64,000 nt of DNA, taken from the NCBI GenBank assembly GCA_963529665.1, contig CAUSAG010000001.1, positions 1 through 64,000 on the forward strand. The letters are read 5' to 3'. Each line of letters opens with the position of its first letter. Positions within the stretch are counted from its first letter, which is position 1. The stretch comes from Kingella_B sp963529665. Lineage in GTDB: Bacteria; Pseudomonadota; Gammaproteobacteria; Burkholderiales; Neisseriaceae. The notes under the pieces were generated by a model that saw only the letters and a list, made by a program, of their open reading frames with translations, was not told the DNA's origin and did not search any database. The translations under genes and the position numbers were made by a program. Of this stretch, positions 18,039 to 26,527 are shown one piece after another.

Positions 18039-19442
18039 CTAAACCGTCTGCGAATACTTCGCCTTGGTTTCCTTATGCCGCAAGTAGTAATCAAAAATCA
18101 TCGCAATATTGCGAATCAAAAACCGCCCCTTAGGGGTTACTTTCAGGCTGCCCGTTTCAGGCTGCCATTCAATCAAGCCCAGCTCGGCAATGCGTTGCAA
18201 ATCGGGAATTTCTTCGGCGAAATAATCGGCAAAATCCGCTTGGTAATCGGACAATTCCAGCGCAAAGCGACACATCAAATCTTGGATAATCTGGCGGCGC
18301 ATCACGTCGTCGGCATTAAGCTGGAAGCCGCGCATAATCGGCAGTTGGTTGTTATCCAGCGCGGCGTAGTAATCGTCCAGATTGCGCTCGTTTTGGCTAT
18401 ATGTGTTGCCAATTTTGCCGATGCTGCTCACGCCAATCGCCACCAAATCGCAATCGGCATAAGTGGAATAGCCTTGAAAATTGCGCTGCAAACGCCCTTC
18501 GCGCAAAGCAATCGCCAGTTCGTCTTCGGGCTTGGCAAAGTGATCCATGCCAATAAACACATAGCCACGTTCGTCCAGCAAATGCACCGCGTATTGCAAA
18601 ATATCCAACTTCTCTTCGCTGGATGGCACCGCGTTGGTGTCAATGCGCCGTTGCGGCTTGAAAATATGCGGCAAATGCGCGTAGTGATACAGCGCAAGGC
18701 GGTCGGGCGACAGCGACAGCACCGTTTCCAGCGTAGGCTTAATGCTTTCAACCGATTGATGCGGCAGCCCGTAAATCAAATCCACGCTAATGGATTTAAA
18801 GCCCGCTTCGCGCGCCGCTTCAATCACATTGCGCGTCTCTTCCACCGTTTGAATACGATTTACCGCAGCCTGAACCTTGGGATCAAAATCCTGAATGCCC
18901 ACGCTCATGCGGTTAAAGCCCAGCTTGCCCAGCTTAAACACGCTCTCGCGGCTCACCTTGCGCGGGTCAATCTCAATGGAATATTCGCCATCGGGCAGCA
19001 ATTCAAAATGCTCGCGTATCATGGCAAACACGCGTTCCAACTGCTCATCGCTCAAAAATGTGGGTGTGCCACCGCCAAAATGCAGCTGGGCGAGCTTGTG
19101 CTTGCCGTGCAAATGCGGCGCGAGCAACGCCATTTCTTTTTCCAGATAAGTAAGATATTCATCCGCCTTGCGCGTATCTTTGGTAATGACTTTATTGCAG
19201 CCGCAGTAATAGCAAATCACATTGCAAAACGGAATGTGCACATACAGCGAAATAGGTTTCAGGCTGCCTGAAAGCGTGTTTTCCAGTGTGGCGATGTATT
19301 CAGGCTGTTGAAATTCATTATAAAAACGATCAGCAGTGGGATAAGACGTGTAGCGCGGGCCGCTAGCAGGAAGACTGGCGATGAGTTCGCGGTCAAAATC
19401 AAAAAGAGTGGGTGTATGTTTCTGGATGGTAATGATTTTCAT
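18039..19442 (-). CDS. hemN: Oxygen-independent coproporphyrinogen III oxidase HemN
   Basis: HemN is the radical-SAM enzyme that makes protoporphyrinogen IX without oxygen in haem synthesis. The frame is open to 19523, but the ATG at 19442 (MKIITIQKHTPTLFD) begins the family homology, giving 467 residues. The radical-SAM cluster CNVICYYC is at residues 73-80, preceded by the YVHIPF strand, with HFGGGTPTFL and IEIDPR motifs after it. The C-terminal HemN domain is complete. A DUS near residue 60 is read in frame (SGSLKP). The gene is divergent from fnr, and a near-consensus FNR box lies 19 bp upstream, fitting anaerobic control. Confidence 0.95.
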   Translation of the reverse strand: MKIITIQKHTPTLFDFDRELIASLPASGPRYTSYPTADRFYNEFQQPEYIATLENTLSGSLKPISLYVHIPFCNVICYYCGCNKVITKDTRKADEYLTYLEKEMALLAPHLHGKHKLAQLHFGGGTPTFLSDEQLERVFAMIREHFELLPDGEYSIEIDPRKVSRESVFKLGKLGFNRMSVGIQDFDPKVQAAVNRIQTVEETRNVIEAAREAGFKSISVDLIYGLPHQSVESIKPTLETVLSLSPDRLALYHYAHLPHIFKPQRRIDTNAVPSSEEKLDILQYAVHLLDERGYVFIGMDHFAKPEDELAIALREGRLQRNFQGYSTYADCDLVAIGVSSIGKIGNTYSQNERNLDDYYAALDNNQLPIMRGFQLNADDVMRRQIIQDLMCRFALELSDYQADFADYFAEEIPDLQRIAELGLIEWQPETGSLKVTPKGRFLIRNIAMIFDYYLRHKETKAKYSQTV

Positions 19443-19460
19443 GATAGTGGTAAAATTATT

Positions 19461-19474
19461 TTGTTTTGAATCAA
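19461..19474. promoter_or_regulatory. Candidate FNR box between hemN and fnr
   Basis: The 14-mer TTGTTTTGAATCAA differs from the FNR consensus TTGAT-N4-ATCAA at one base. It lies 19 bp upstream of the hemN start and about 88 bp before the fnr start. Its closeness to hemN suggests either a promoter with a very short leader or repression; the sequence alone does not decide. Confidence 0.5.
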
Positions 19475-19561
19475 ATTTTGTTAAAATGGCTCGGCTTTTA
19501 CAAGTATTGTGAAGCCTTGTCAATCAGACGATATAACTATATTTTAGGATCATTAAGAATT

Positions 19562-20293
19562 ATGTCAAAGATGCCTATCTGCAAAGCACAATGCACGCAT
19601 TGCTCGTTAAAGGAAATCTGCATGCCTGTGGGTTTCCAAGAGGAGGATTTTAACCAAATTGGCACGGTACTGAAACAAAACCGCCGTGTAAAACGCGGAG
19701 AATTTTTATTCCACGCGGGCGAAACGTTCACTTCACTGTTCGCCATCCGCACAGGATTTTTCAAAACCACCATCAGCACGCAAGACGGGCGCGACCAAGT
19801 TACCGGCTTTTTTATGTCGGGCGAATTGGTCGGCACCGATGGCATTTGCTTGGGCAAATATGCCTGCGATGCGGTGGCGCTGGAAGACAGCGAAGTGTGC
19901 GAATTGCCGTTTGACCAAGTTGACGAATTAAACGCGAAAATTCCGCAGCTTTATATGCACTTTTTGCGCTTGATGAGCCGCGAAATCGTGCGCAATCAAA
20001 CCGTTATGCTGCTGCTGGGCAATATGCGCGCGGAAGAGCGGCTGGCGATGTTTTTGCTGAATTTGTCTGACCGCTTGTATGTGCGCGGTTTTGCGGCAAA
20101 CGATTTTATTTTGCGGATGTCGCGCGAGGAAATCGGCAGCTATTTGGGGCTGAAACTGGAAACGGTGAGTCGCACGCTGTCTAAATTTAAGCAAGATGGC
20201 TTGATTGATGTGGAGCATAAACACATTCGGATTTTGCGCCCACAAGAATTGCAAGGCTTGGTTTCAGGCTGCCAAGAGCGGCGCGAGTATTAA
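19562..20293 (+). CDS. fnr: Anaerobic regulator FNR
   Basis: This CRP/FNR-family regulator senses oxygen through a [4Fe-4S] cluster. The frame is open upstream to 19466, but MSKMPICK at 19562 is the family start, giving 243 residues. Cluster ligands are all present: C11, C14 and C20 in CTHCSLKEIC, plus C113 in EVCELPF. The cyclic-nucleotide-like domain covers about 25-145, the dimer helix 145-175, and the helix-turn-helix SREEIGSYLGLKLETVSRTL about 192-212 carries the E..SR residues that read TTGAT. Divergent hemN is a likely target. An in-frame DUS fragment (VSGCQ) is near the C-terminus. Confidence 0.95.
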   Translation: MSKMPICKAQCTHCSLKEICMPVGFQEEDFNQIGTVLKQNRRVKRGEFLFHAGETFTSLFAIRTGFFKTTISTQDGRDQVTGFFMSGELVGTDGICLGKYACDAVALEDSEVCELPFDQVDELNAKIPQLYMHFLRLMSREIVRNQTVMLLLGNMRAEERLAMFLLNLSDRLYVRGFAANDFILRMSREEIGSYLGLKLETVSRTLSKFKQDGLIDVEHKHIRILRPQELQGLVSGCQERREY

Positions 20294-20396
20294 GAACCTA
20301 TATTCACTATTTTCATAGGCATCTTTTTTATGCCCTAAAAATCTATTTTAAAAACAACGATAATTTTTGTTAAGATTTTTGTATTTGAGTTAAAAT

Positions 20397-20430
20397 TCAG
20401 GCTGCCTTATGCGATTAAGGCAGCCTGAAA
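20397..20430. terminator. Inverted DUS pair after fnr
   Basis: TTCAGGCTGCCTTA and TAAGGCAGCCTGAA form a 14-bp stem with a six-base loop. There is no long T run, so termination is inferred from position, about 100 bp after fnr and just before the next gene. Confidence 0.5.
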
Positions 20431-20481
20431 ATGTTTTTGCGGCTCGGAACGGAATGATGTTTACCAGTAAAAGGATTATTT

Positions 20482-21492
20482 ATGACTTCATTTAAGCAGA
20501 AAAATTGGGCAGGCGCGGTTTTGTGCGCGCTGTTGGCATGGCATTCGGCAGCGAGTTGGGCTGCGCCCAAAAGTTCAAGCGAGCCTGCGACGGGGCAATC
20601 GCAGTTGGAAAAAAGTGCCCAAGAAGCGGCGCGCAAGCACGCCAATAGAACCAAACAGGGCAAACAAGCTGAACAACCCGCTGAACAATCCGCCGAAGAA
20701 AACAGCTTGGACAACGATACCATCAGAGGCCCTGCCACCATTCCTTTGGGGGCGGAAGGCAGCCTGAAACTGCCTGCGGGCATGGTGTTCATCAAAAAAG
20801 ATGCCGCCAATGCGCTGATGGTGGAAATGGGCAATCGTTCTAATCCCAACCGCTATGGCTTGATAGGCGCTGACCCCGATGCCAAAAATAAAGACGATGC
20901 GTCTTGGGCGGTGGATTTGGTGTATGTGGATTCGGGCTACATCAAAGATGATGACGCGAAAGAATGGGACACGGAATCCATGCTCAGCGAGCTGAAAGCG
21001 GGCAACGAAGAGCAAAATAAAGTGCGCAAATCCAAAGGCATGGCTGAAATTGAAACACGCGGCTGGATTGAAAAACCGCAATATGACGCGGCAACGCACC
21101 GCTTGATTTGGTCTATTGATGTGTATGAAAAAGGCGGCAAGGACACCAATCCTGCCGTGAACTACAACACTTTCCAACTGGGCAGAAAAGGCTACATCAA
21201 CCTTACGCTGGTTACGGATTTGAGCAAAATTGAGCAATTGAAGCCTGTGGCGCGCGAGCTGCTAGGCAATATTGAGTTCAACCAAGGCTTGCGCTATGCC
21301 GACTTTAACGCCAAAACCGATAAGGTAGCGGAATATGGTTTGGCGGCGCTGGTTGGCGGCGTGGCAGCGAAAAAGCTGGGCTTGCTGGCGGTGATTGGCG
21401 CGTTTTTGGCGAAGTTTGGCAAGATTATCGCCGTGGCGGCGCTGGGCGCAGGCGCGGGCTTGAAAGGGCTGTTTAAACGCAAAGAGAAGTAA
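20482..21492 (+). CDS. DUF2167 membrane-anchored protein
   Basis: The 336-residue product has a signal peptide (hydrophobic core at 12-28, cleavage after SWAAP region), a charged linker rich in Gln, Glu and Lys (35-75), and the DUF2167 domain (about 80-290) with GPATIPLGAEGSLKLPAG, a VDLVYVDSGYIKDDDA segment, IETRGWIEKPQYD and NYNTFQLGRKGYINLTLV. A C-terminal hydrophobic helix (about 290-328, rich in Gly and Ala) ends in KRKEK, a membrane anchor with a cytosolic tail. Function is unknown. The first GSLK of the domain is encoded by a DUS. A strong terminator follows the stop. Confidence 0.85.
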   Translation: MTSFKQKNWAGAVLCALLAWHSAASWAAPKSSSEPATGQSQLEKSAQEAARKHANRTKQGKQAEQPAEQSAEENSLDNDTIRGPATIPLGAEGSLKLPAGMVFIKKDAANALMVEMGNRSNPNRYGLIGADPDAKNKDDASWAVDLVYVDSGYIKDDDAKEWDTESMLSELKAGNEEQNKVRKSKGMAEIETRGWIEKPQYDAATHRLIWSIDVYEKGGKDTNPAVNYNTFQLGRKGYINLTLVTDLSKIEQLKPVARELLGNIEFNQGLRYADFNAKTDKVAEYGLAALVGGVAAKKLGLLAVIGAFLAKFGKIIAVAALGAGAGLKGLFKRKEK

Positions 21493-21513
21493 ACAGCGCG
21501 ATTTGTTTACTAC

Positions 21514-21547
21514 AAAAACGAGAAGCAGCGATGTTTCTCGTTTTTTG
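21514..21547 (+). terminator. Rho-independent terminator
   Basis: AAAAACGAGAA pairs with TTCTCGTTTTTT across a nine-base loop, with the T tract built into the 3' arm. It lies 21 bp after the DUF2167 gene; an inverted DUS pair (21560-21600) follows and may serve the convergent acyltransferase gene. Confidence 0.8.
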
Positions 21548-21619
21548 TGCGCGGATGGTTTTCAGGCTGCCTATCGTGTGCAGCAATAGGCAGCCTGAAA
21601 ATGAGTTGCACGTATTGTA

Positions 21620-22408
21620 TTAAGGCATCACTTGCTCTGGATTAGGGCTGTCGGATAACACGATGGGCAGCAGGGTTTGCTCCACGGCGTCTTTGAGCAA
21701 AAAGCGATCGTTTTCGGCGAGATCGCGCGGGTGAATTTGCGGCGCGATGTCCACTTTCACATTGATTTGCGCAATGGAAACCACGCGCCAGAGCGATTGG
21801 AACAAGTTGGCGTTGGCAAAAGAAACGGCGCTGGTGCGCTCATCAGCATCGTAATAGCGCATGGCGATGGGTTGCACGGGGGCGTTGCTGTCTAGGGCAG
21901 CCTGAAACAGGGCGGCTTTGAGCGGCAGCATGCCGTTGCCCAGCGTGGTGCGTGCTTCGGGGAAAAAGCAGACATTGCCGCCCGCATCCAGCACGCGCGA
22001 GATGGCTTCGTTGATGATGTTGATGTCTTTGCGGTTGCTGCGGTCTATGTAAACCGTGCCCGCATTGGTTACCATTTTGCCAATGATGGGCCAGCTTTTG
22101 AGCTCTTGCATAGCGATGAAGCTGGATGGATACAGCGCAGTAATCACGAAAATATCCAGCCATGAAACGTGGTTGGCAGCGATGAGCATGCCGTGTTCGG
22201 CTTGGGCTTGGCTGGTGTTGGGCTGTTGCACTTGGGTGCGAATGCCGAGCGTGTCTAGGCAGCTTTGCCCCATATGGCGCAGGGCGGCGGCGCGTTGTTC
22301 GTCGGTGGCGTGGTCAAGCTGGCGTAGGTTGCGCCCTGTGTGGTAGAGCCAGATAAGCAGTTTGAAAAGGCGGGCGATGCGTTTGCGGATGGGGGCTTTT
22401 TGGGACAT
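21620..22408 (-). CDS. 1-acyl-glycerol-3-phosphate acyltransferase-like protein (PlsC family)
   Basis: This 262-residue protein belongs to the PlsC/LPLAT family, which transfers an acyl chain to lysophosphatidate in phospholipid synthesis at the inner membrane. The catalytic HX4D motif is intact (ANHVSWLDIFV, near residue 77-83). The usual FPEGTR block reads CFFPEARTTLGNG here, so the Glu is kept but the Gly-Thr-Arg order is altered. The N-terminus is basic with a short hydrophobic stretch (ARLFKLLIWLYHTG). Neisseria carries several such acyltransferases (nlaA, nlaB); which one this matches cannot be told. It ends close to an inverted DUS pair. Confidence 0.85.
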   Translation of the reverse strand: MSQKAPIRKRIARLFKLLIWLYHTGRNLRQLDHATDEQRAAALRHMGQSCLDTLGIRTQVQQPNTSQAQAEHGMLIAANHVSWLDIFVITALYPSSFIAMQELKSWPIIGKMVTNAGTVYIDRSNRKDINIINEAISRVLDAGGNVCFFPEARTTLGNGMLPLKAALFQAALDSNAPVQPIAMRYYDADERTSAVSFANANLFQSLWRVVSIAQINVKVDIAPQIHPRDLAENDRFLLKDAVEQTLLPIVLSDSPNPEQVMP

Positions 22409-22507
22409 GGTTTGTATTAAGAATAAAGGGTTTTCAGGCTGCCTTTTGCGATTGATGCGATAGGCAGGCGGATGTGGATTTTGCGGGCAAGGTTGTTTTC
22501 AGGCTGC

Positions 22508-23395
22508 CTATTCAATAATCACATCGGCGCCTGCGGCGATGGCAAGCTGGCGCAAAGTGGTTAGCGGCATATAGCGATGCGCCAAACCGCTGATGTTCGC
22601 CAACACGGGCAAATGGCTTTGCTGCTTGGCTTGGGCAATGGCATCCACGTCTAGGTGGTTGGGCGCGCCGTGCAAACTGAGCGTGCCTGCTTCGCCCAGC
22701 AAAATGTGTTGATTGCCGCGCAGCACGATTTGCTCAGCGGCAATCAGCCAATCGCGCACGGTGTGATGAATGTCTTTGCACACGATAACGGGCACATTCA
22801 GGCTGCCGAGTTCGTGCAAAATATGGCGGTTGTTAATCAGCTCGCCGCCGAGATAAAGCAAATCGGCTTCGGCATTGAGCGCGGCTTGGATATGGGCGCT
22901 GTCGCGAATGCGGATGGCAACGGCTTTTTCAGCGCGATGCCAATCGGCGCTGCTGCGTTGCAGTTGGCGGGCAATTTCGCTTTCGCTTAGGCTGCTGCTG
23001 GGCGCATAGGGATTGGCGGGGAGATAGAATGGGTCTAGCAAGATGGCGGGTGCGGCGCTGGCTTTGGCTTCGTTTGCTTTCAGGCTGCCGATATGGGCGA
23101 TGGTTTGCGGCGCGCTTGTGCCGCCAAATGGAATGCCGCGAATGATGATTTGCGTGTCGTCTGCCCATGCTTCGCGGCTGATGATGCGCCAATCTTGCAT
23201 GATGCGGATGGCGCGTTCCACTTCGGGCAAGGCTTCAATTTGGGCAGGGTCAAACACGCGCTCATCGCCCACCGCGCCGATGATGGTGTGTTCGGTGCCA
23301 CGCGATAGGTGTTCGGTTAAGCCTTGGGCGCGGATAAATTGAACCACGTTTTGCACGGCGGTTTCGCTGGCGTGGGGTTGCATGACGATGATCAT
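22508..23395 (-). CDS. Degenerate DAHP synthase-like protein, probably non-catalytic
   Basis: The protein of 295 residues aligns by eye with type I-beta DAHP synthases. Residues 1-75 form the ferredoxin-like regulatory domain (IIVMQPHASE, SRGTEHTIIGAVGDER, DWRIISREAW). The barrel follows, but its catalytic signatures are changed: the expected LKRG appears as CKDI, LCERG as LGEAG, and DPSHATG as NISGLAH; the AGPC cysteine block reads LLDPF. The end, AAGADVIIE, stops short of the normal C-terminus. So a regulatory or binding role is more likely than synthesis of DAHP. The frame is intact with normal codon use, and pheA lies 1.6 kb away on the same strand. Confidence 0.75.
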   Translation of the reverse strand: MIIVMQPHASETAVQNVVQFIRAQGLTEHLSRGTEHTIIGAVGDERVFDPAQIEALPEVERAIRIMQDWRIISREAWADDTQIIIRGIPFGGTSAPQTIAHIGSLKANEAKASAAPAILLDPFYLPANPYAPSSSLSESEIARQLQRSSADWHRAEKAVAIRIRDSAHIQAALNAEADLLYLGGELINNRHILHELGSLNVPVIVCKDIHHTVRDWLIAAEQIVLRGNQHILLGEAGTLSLHGAPNHLDVDAIAQAKQQSHLPVLANISGLAHRYMPLTTLRQLAIAAGADVIIE

Positions 23396-23515
23396 GGATA
23401 AACTTTCGGGTGGATAAACTTTCGGGATTTCAGGCTGCCTTGAATCGGGCAGCTAGGGAATGCTGGATAAGGTTTTCAGGCTGCCTTTACGCCCTATAAG
23501 GCAGCCTGAAAAGCC

Positions 23516-23553
23516 AAAACAAAAACAGGCAAGGTCTTCATCCCATTGCCTGT
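23516..23553 (-). terminator. Terminator after nlpD
   Basis: On the minus strand AACAGGCAA pairs with TTGCCTGTT across a 13-base loop and is followed by TTTGTTTTGG. It starts about 12 bp beyond the nlpD stop. An inverted DUS pair (23473-23512) follows as a possible second stop. Confidence 0.7.
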
Positions 23554-23565
23554 TGGCTTGTCCGC

Positions 23566-24699
23566 TTAAAACGGAATGTAGTTGCTCGGGTTCACAGGCG
23601 TGCCGCTTTCGCGCACTTCAAAATGCAGCCTGCCTGCGTTGCCCAGCTTGGCGAGCGATTGCCCGCGCTTCACGCGCTCTTGTTCTTTCACAATCAAATT
23701 ATCGCCGTTGCTGTATGCCGTGAGCAAATTGGGGCTGTGTTGCACAACAATCAGCTTGCCATAGCCGCGCGGGCCATTGCCGCTGTAAATCACTTGCCCA
23801 TCTGCCGCCGCAACAACGGTTTGACCCGCCGAGCCTTGCAGCTCTACGCCGCGTGTGCTGTTGCTAAATGCTTTGGCGATGTTGGCGCCTGCCAGCGGGC
23901 TTTGCCATGTGAGCCCAGCATGGCTGCTGGTTTTGCTGGATGCGGTAACCGTTGGCGTTGGCGTGATGTTGGTGGTGGTTGTTGTAGTGGTTATGGAGAC
24001 AACGGGCGGTGTTTGCACCACAGGCGTGCTGGCAACAGCCGTGCCGTTCACACGCAAAGTTTGTCCCACGCGTAGGTTTTCGTCTTGCAGATTGTTTACC
24101 GCGCGAAGCTGGCTTACGGTCATGCCGTGGCGTTGGGCAATGCTGTATAGCGTGTCGCCCGAAACTACTCGGTAGCTGCCTGTGGCTGAACTGGTGTTCC
24201 CGTATGATGCGCCGCTCGCGCTAGTTGGCTTTACCCGCAGGCTGGTTCCCAATTTTACGGTGTCATCGGGCATGTTGTTCCACATGCGGATATTGTCTTG
24301 GCTCACGCCATAGCGTTTGGCAATGTTATACAAGGTATCGCCAGGGGCAACTTGGTGGTAAGTCGCGTTCACATCCACGCTGGGATAAACGCCTGTTGGG
24401 TTAGCGTATGCGCTGTGGCTGGGCGTAACAGGCGTGCTGACGGCAGCGTTATTGCTTGGCGTGTAAACGGTGGACGGGGTGGGATTGTAGGGCGATGCGC
24501 CGTAGGGATTGCTGGTGTTGGTGCTTGCGCCTGCGTTTGTGCCATCGTAGGGCGATGCGGTGCTAGGGTTGTAAGGCGATGCGGTGGTGCCGCTGCCTAC
24601 GCCATTGCCCGCCACAACGGGGGCGGAATTTTTGGCAGCAGTACACGCCGTCAATAAGGCTGCTGCTGTTGCCAAAGTTAAAATGGAACGAAGTTTCAT
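23566..24699 (-). CDS. nlpD: LysM/LytM lipoprotein NlpD (amidase activator)
   Basis: NlpD-type proteins activate the cell-wall amidase AmiC during division. The chosen start at 24699 (MKLRSIL) gives 377 residues and a lipoprotein signal with lipobox LLTAC at residue 20; an upstream extension lacks a signal. A low-complexity Asn/Ser/Thr/Pro linker carries repeats of the type NPYGASPYNP (40-95). Two LysM domains follow (about 122-165 and 178-225; YHQVAPGDTLYNIAKRYG and YRVVSGDTLYSIAQRHG), then a Thr-rich linker and a LytM (M23) domain (270-377). The zinc ligands are lost: HxGID reads TRGVELQ and the later His pair is incomplete, as expected for an activator, not a peptidase. Confidence 0.9.
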   Translation of the reverse strand: MKLRSILTLATAAALLTACTAAKNSAPVVAGNGVGSGTTASPYNPSTASPYDGTNAGASTNTSNPYGASPYNPTPSTVYTPSNNAAVSTPVTPSHSAYANPTGVYPSVDVNATYHQVAPGDTLYNIAKRYGVSQDNIRMWNNMPDDTVKLGTSLRVKPTSASGASYGNTSSATGSYRVVSGDTLYSIAQRHGMTVSQLRAVNNLQDENLRVGQTLRVNGTAVASTPVVQTPPVVSITTTTTTTNITPTPTVTASSKTSSHAGLTWQSPLAGANIAKAFSNSTRGVELQGSAGQTVVAAADGQVIYSGNGPRGYGKLIVVQHSPNLLTAYSNGDNLIVKEQERVKRGQSLAKLGNAGRLHFEVRESGTPVNPSNYIPF

Positions 24700-24905
24700 A
24701 AAGCTACCTTTTTTCTGGATAAAAACACGCGCAGCAAATGGCTGCAAACGGGCGTAATCATACCGTTTTGCTGGGGCATTGGGCAAGCGCACACGCTGCT
24801 TTTATGCGCTTGTGTGGTGATTTGGGCAGCGATAAAACCTGTTTTCAGGCTGCCTTAATGCAAGCGTAGATGATTGGCTCTATATTTACCGATAATGCAA
24901 ACAAT

Positions 24906-24947
24906 AAGGCAGCCTGAAAACGCCATATCCCATTTTCAGGCTGCCTA
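24906..24947. terminator. Inverted DUS pair after pheA
   Basis: AGGCAGCCTGAAAA and TTTTCAGGCTGCCT form a 14-bp stem with a loop of about 13 bases. It lies 18 bp beyond the pheA stop on the minus strand. Confidence 0.55.
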
Positions 24948-24964
24948 TCTGTTATTACTTCAAT

Positions 24965-26041
24965 CTACAAAACCGCCAGCGGATAACTGCCCACCACTTT
25001 CACAAACGCCGCTGTCTCGCGCAACTGCGCCAACGCCGCTTGCACGCGCTCATCCAATTCATGCCCTTCAATATCAATAAAAAACAAATATTCCCAAAGC
25101 CCTGTGCGGCTGGGGCGGCTTTCAAATTTGGTGAGCGAAATCCCCGCCCGCGTTAAAGGCTCAATCACGCGGTGCAGCATCCCCACATGATTGGGCGCGC
25201 TCACAATCAGCGAAGTCTTATCCTTGCCGCTCGCCGTTGTATTCTGATGCCCGAGCACCAAAAAGCGCGTGGTGTTATTTGGCTCATCTTCAATGTTTTC
25301 CGCGATTTTGGTCAAACCATAAATCTCCGCTGCCGCTTGGCTGGCAATCGCCGCTACATCTTCATCCTGCTGCGCCAGTCGCGCCGCTTCGCCATTGCTA
25401 GACACCGCCACGCGCGGCACATCGCCGCTCAAATGCGCGTTTAACCAAAATTGGCATTGCGCCAACGCCTGCGCGTGCGCATACACCTTTTTCACCTTTT
25501 TCAGGCTGCCTGAAACGTTTAACAAATGATGATGAATCCGCAGCACCACTTCTCCGCAAGCCTGCAACGGCGTGTTCACCAACAAATCCAACGTGCGCCC
25601 CACCGAGCCTTCGGTAGAATTTTCCACAGGCGCAACCACATAATCCGCCTGTCGCGCCTCCACCAAGCGCACGCTGTCATCCACCGTCGTGCAAGGCACG
25701 GTAACCGCCGCATGGCCAAAATGCTTAATCGCCGCCATCTGTGTAAACGTGCCCATCGGGCCCAAATACGCAATCGTCAGCGGACGCTCCACCGCCAAGC
25801 ATTCGCTCATCACCTCGCGAAACAAACGCGCCACGCCCTCATCCGACAACGGTCCCGCGTTCAAATCCTTAATCCGCAGCAACACCTGCGCCTCGCGCTC
25901 AGGACGATACACCGCGCCCGTTCCTTTTAGCTCGCCAATCGCCCGCGCATGGCTTGCCCGCTCGTTCAGCAAGCCCAAAATCTGCTGGTCAATCGCATCA
26001 ATTGCATTGCGATGCGGCAACAATTTCTCATCAATAGACAT
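24965..26041 (-). CDS. pheA: Bifunctional chorismate mutase/prephenate dehydratase PheA
   Basis: PheA converts chorismate to prephenate and then phenylpyruvate in phenylalanine synthesis. The ATG at 26041 (MSIDEKLLPHR) is chosen because the upstream frame only translates a DUS; this gives 358 residues. The AroQ mutase domain is at 5-90 (RNAIDAIDQQILGLLNERA). The dehydratase domain runs about 97-275 with GPMGTFTQMAA, PVENSTEGSVG and the catalytic NNTTRFLVLG. A C-terminal ACT domain follows (about 283-355) whose KFESRPSRTG marks phenylalanine feedback binding. A DUS is in frame (VSGSLKK) near residue 180. A structured ncRNA with its own terminator lies just upstream on the same strand. Confidence 0.96.
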   Translation of the reverse strand: MSIDEKLLPHRNAIDAIDQQILGLLNERASHARAIGELKGTGAVYRPEREAQVLLRIKDLNAGPLSDEGVARLFREVMSECLAVERPLTIAYLGPMGTFTQMAAIKHFGHAAVTVPCTTVDDSVRLVEARQADYVVAPVENSTEGSVGRTLDLLVNTPLQACGEVVLRIHHHLLNVSGSLKKVKKVYAHAQALAQCQFWLNAHLSGDVPRVAVSSNGEAARLAQQDEDVAAIASQAAAEIYGLTKIAENIEDEPNNTTRFLVLGHQNTTASGKDKTSLIVSAPNHVGMLHRVIEPLTRAGISLTKFESRPSRTGLWEYLFFIDIEGHELDERVQAALAQLRETAAFVKVVGSYPLAVL

Positions 26042-26141
26042 CGTTTCAATTCTCAAAACAAAAGCGCGCATTTTACCTAATCTGCACCGTTTATTCAGGA
26101 TAACTTTCAGGCTGCCCCAAGCCCAAAGGCAGCCTGAAAAC

Positions 26142-26357
26142 AAAAAAAAGGCAGCCCAAAAAGAGCTGCCACAAATACCTCAATCAGAGATTTTACGCTT
26201 CACAAACAATGCAGACTTTCGCCTGCCTCTGCCATGCTGCCCGAAAGGAGAAAAAAGCAGCACAACAAAGCGATTTAGTACACCGTTTTGCCCAAGCAAA
26301 ACACCGCGCCAGAATAGGGTTGAATATTTCTCGCTTGTTATTCTTGTAATTCAATGT
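26142..26357 (-). ncRNA. Predicted structured RNA upstream of pheA
   Basis: A transcript of about 216 nt is predicted from promoter to T run. Four hairpins are visible in RNA order: GTTTTGC-TTGG-GCAAAAC (26302-26285), GTGCTGC paired with GCAGCAT (26263-26234), GCAGGC-GAAA-GTCTGC with a GNRA loop (26226-26211), and a terminator GGCAGC/GCTGCC followed by eight Ts (26170-26142). It contains no start codon in a useful frame. It could be a stand-alone small RNA or a leader that ends before pheA, whose start lies 101 bp further on. The RNA family was not recognised; it does not look like tmRNA, 4.5S or RNase P RNA. Confidence 0.6.
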
Positions 26358-26364
26358 GGCCCGA

Positions 26365-26393
26365 ATTCTATGCTTGCTTACAAATCTTGACAA
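26365..26393 (-). promoter_or_regulatory. Promoter of the 216-nt RNA
   Basis: On the minus strand TTGTCA (26393-26388) and TAGAAT (26370-26365) are separated by exactly 17 bp, each matching sigma-70 boxes at five of six positions. Transcription would begin near 26357. Confidence 0.6.
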
Positions 26394-26527
26394 GGCAAAA
26401 CAAAAAGCAACAATTTAATTTTGCTTATCCACAAAATCGCAGCAAAAAACGCCAATAATCAAAATTTTTCAAAATCATTTTCTAAACTTTTTATTCCAAT
26501 TGCTACACCGCGCAACATTGCACACAC

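Noticed and set aside
20291..20316. AGAACCTATATTCACTAT after fnr, like the end of the 163-bp element
   Set aside because: Only about 16 bases agree and no opposite end is found nearby, so it is not called as an element.
26193..26393. Minus-strand ORF of 66 codons in the pheA upstream region, with an AFFSF stretch
   Set aside because: It looks like a phenylalanine leader peptide at first, but its ATG lies inside the predicted -35 box of the transcript, and no internal start is available, so it cannot be read from that RNA.
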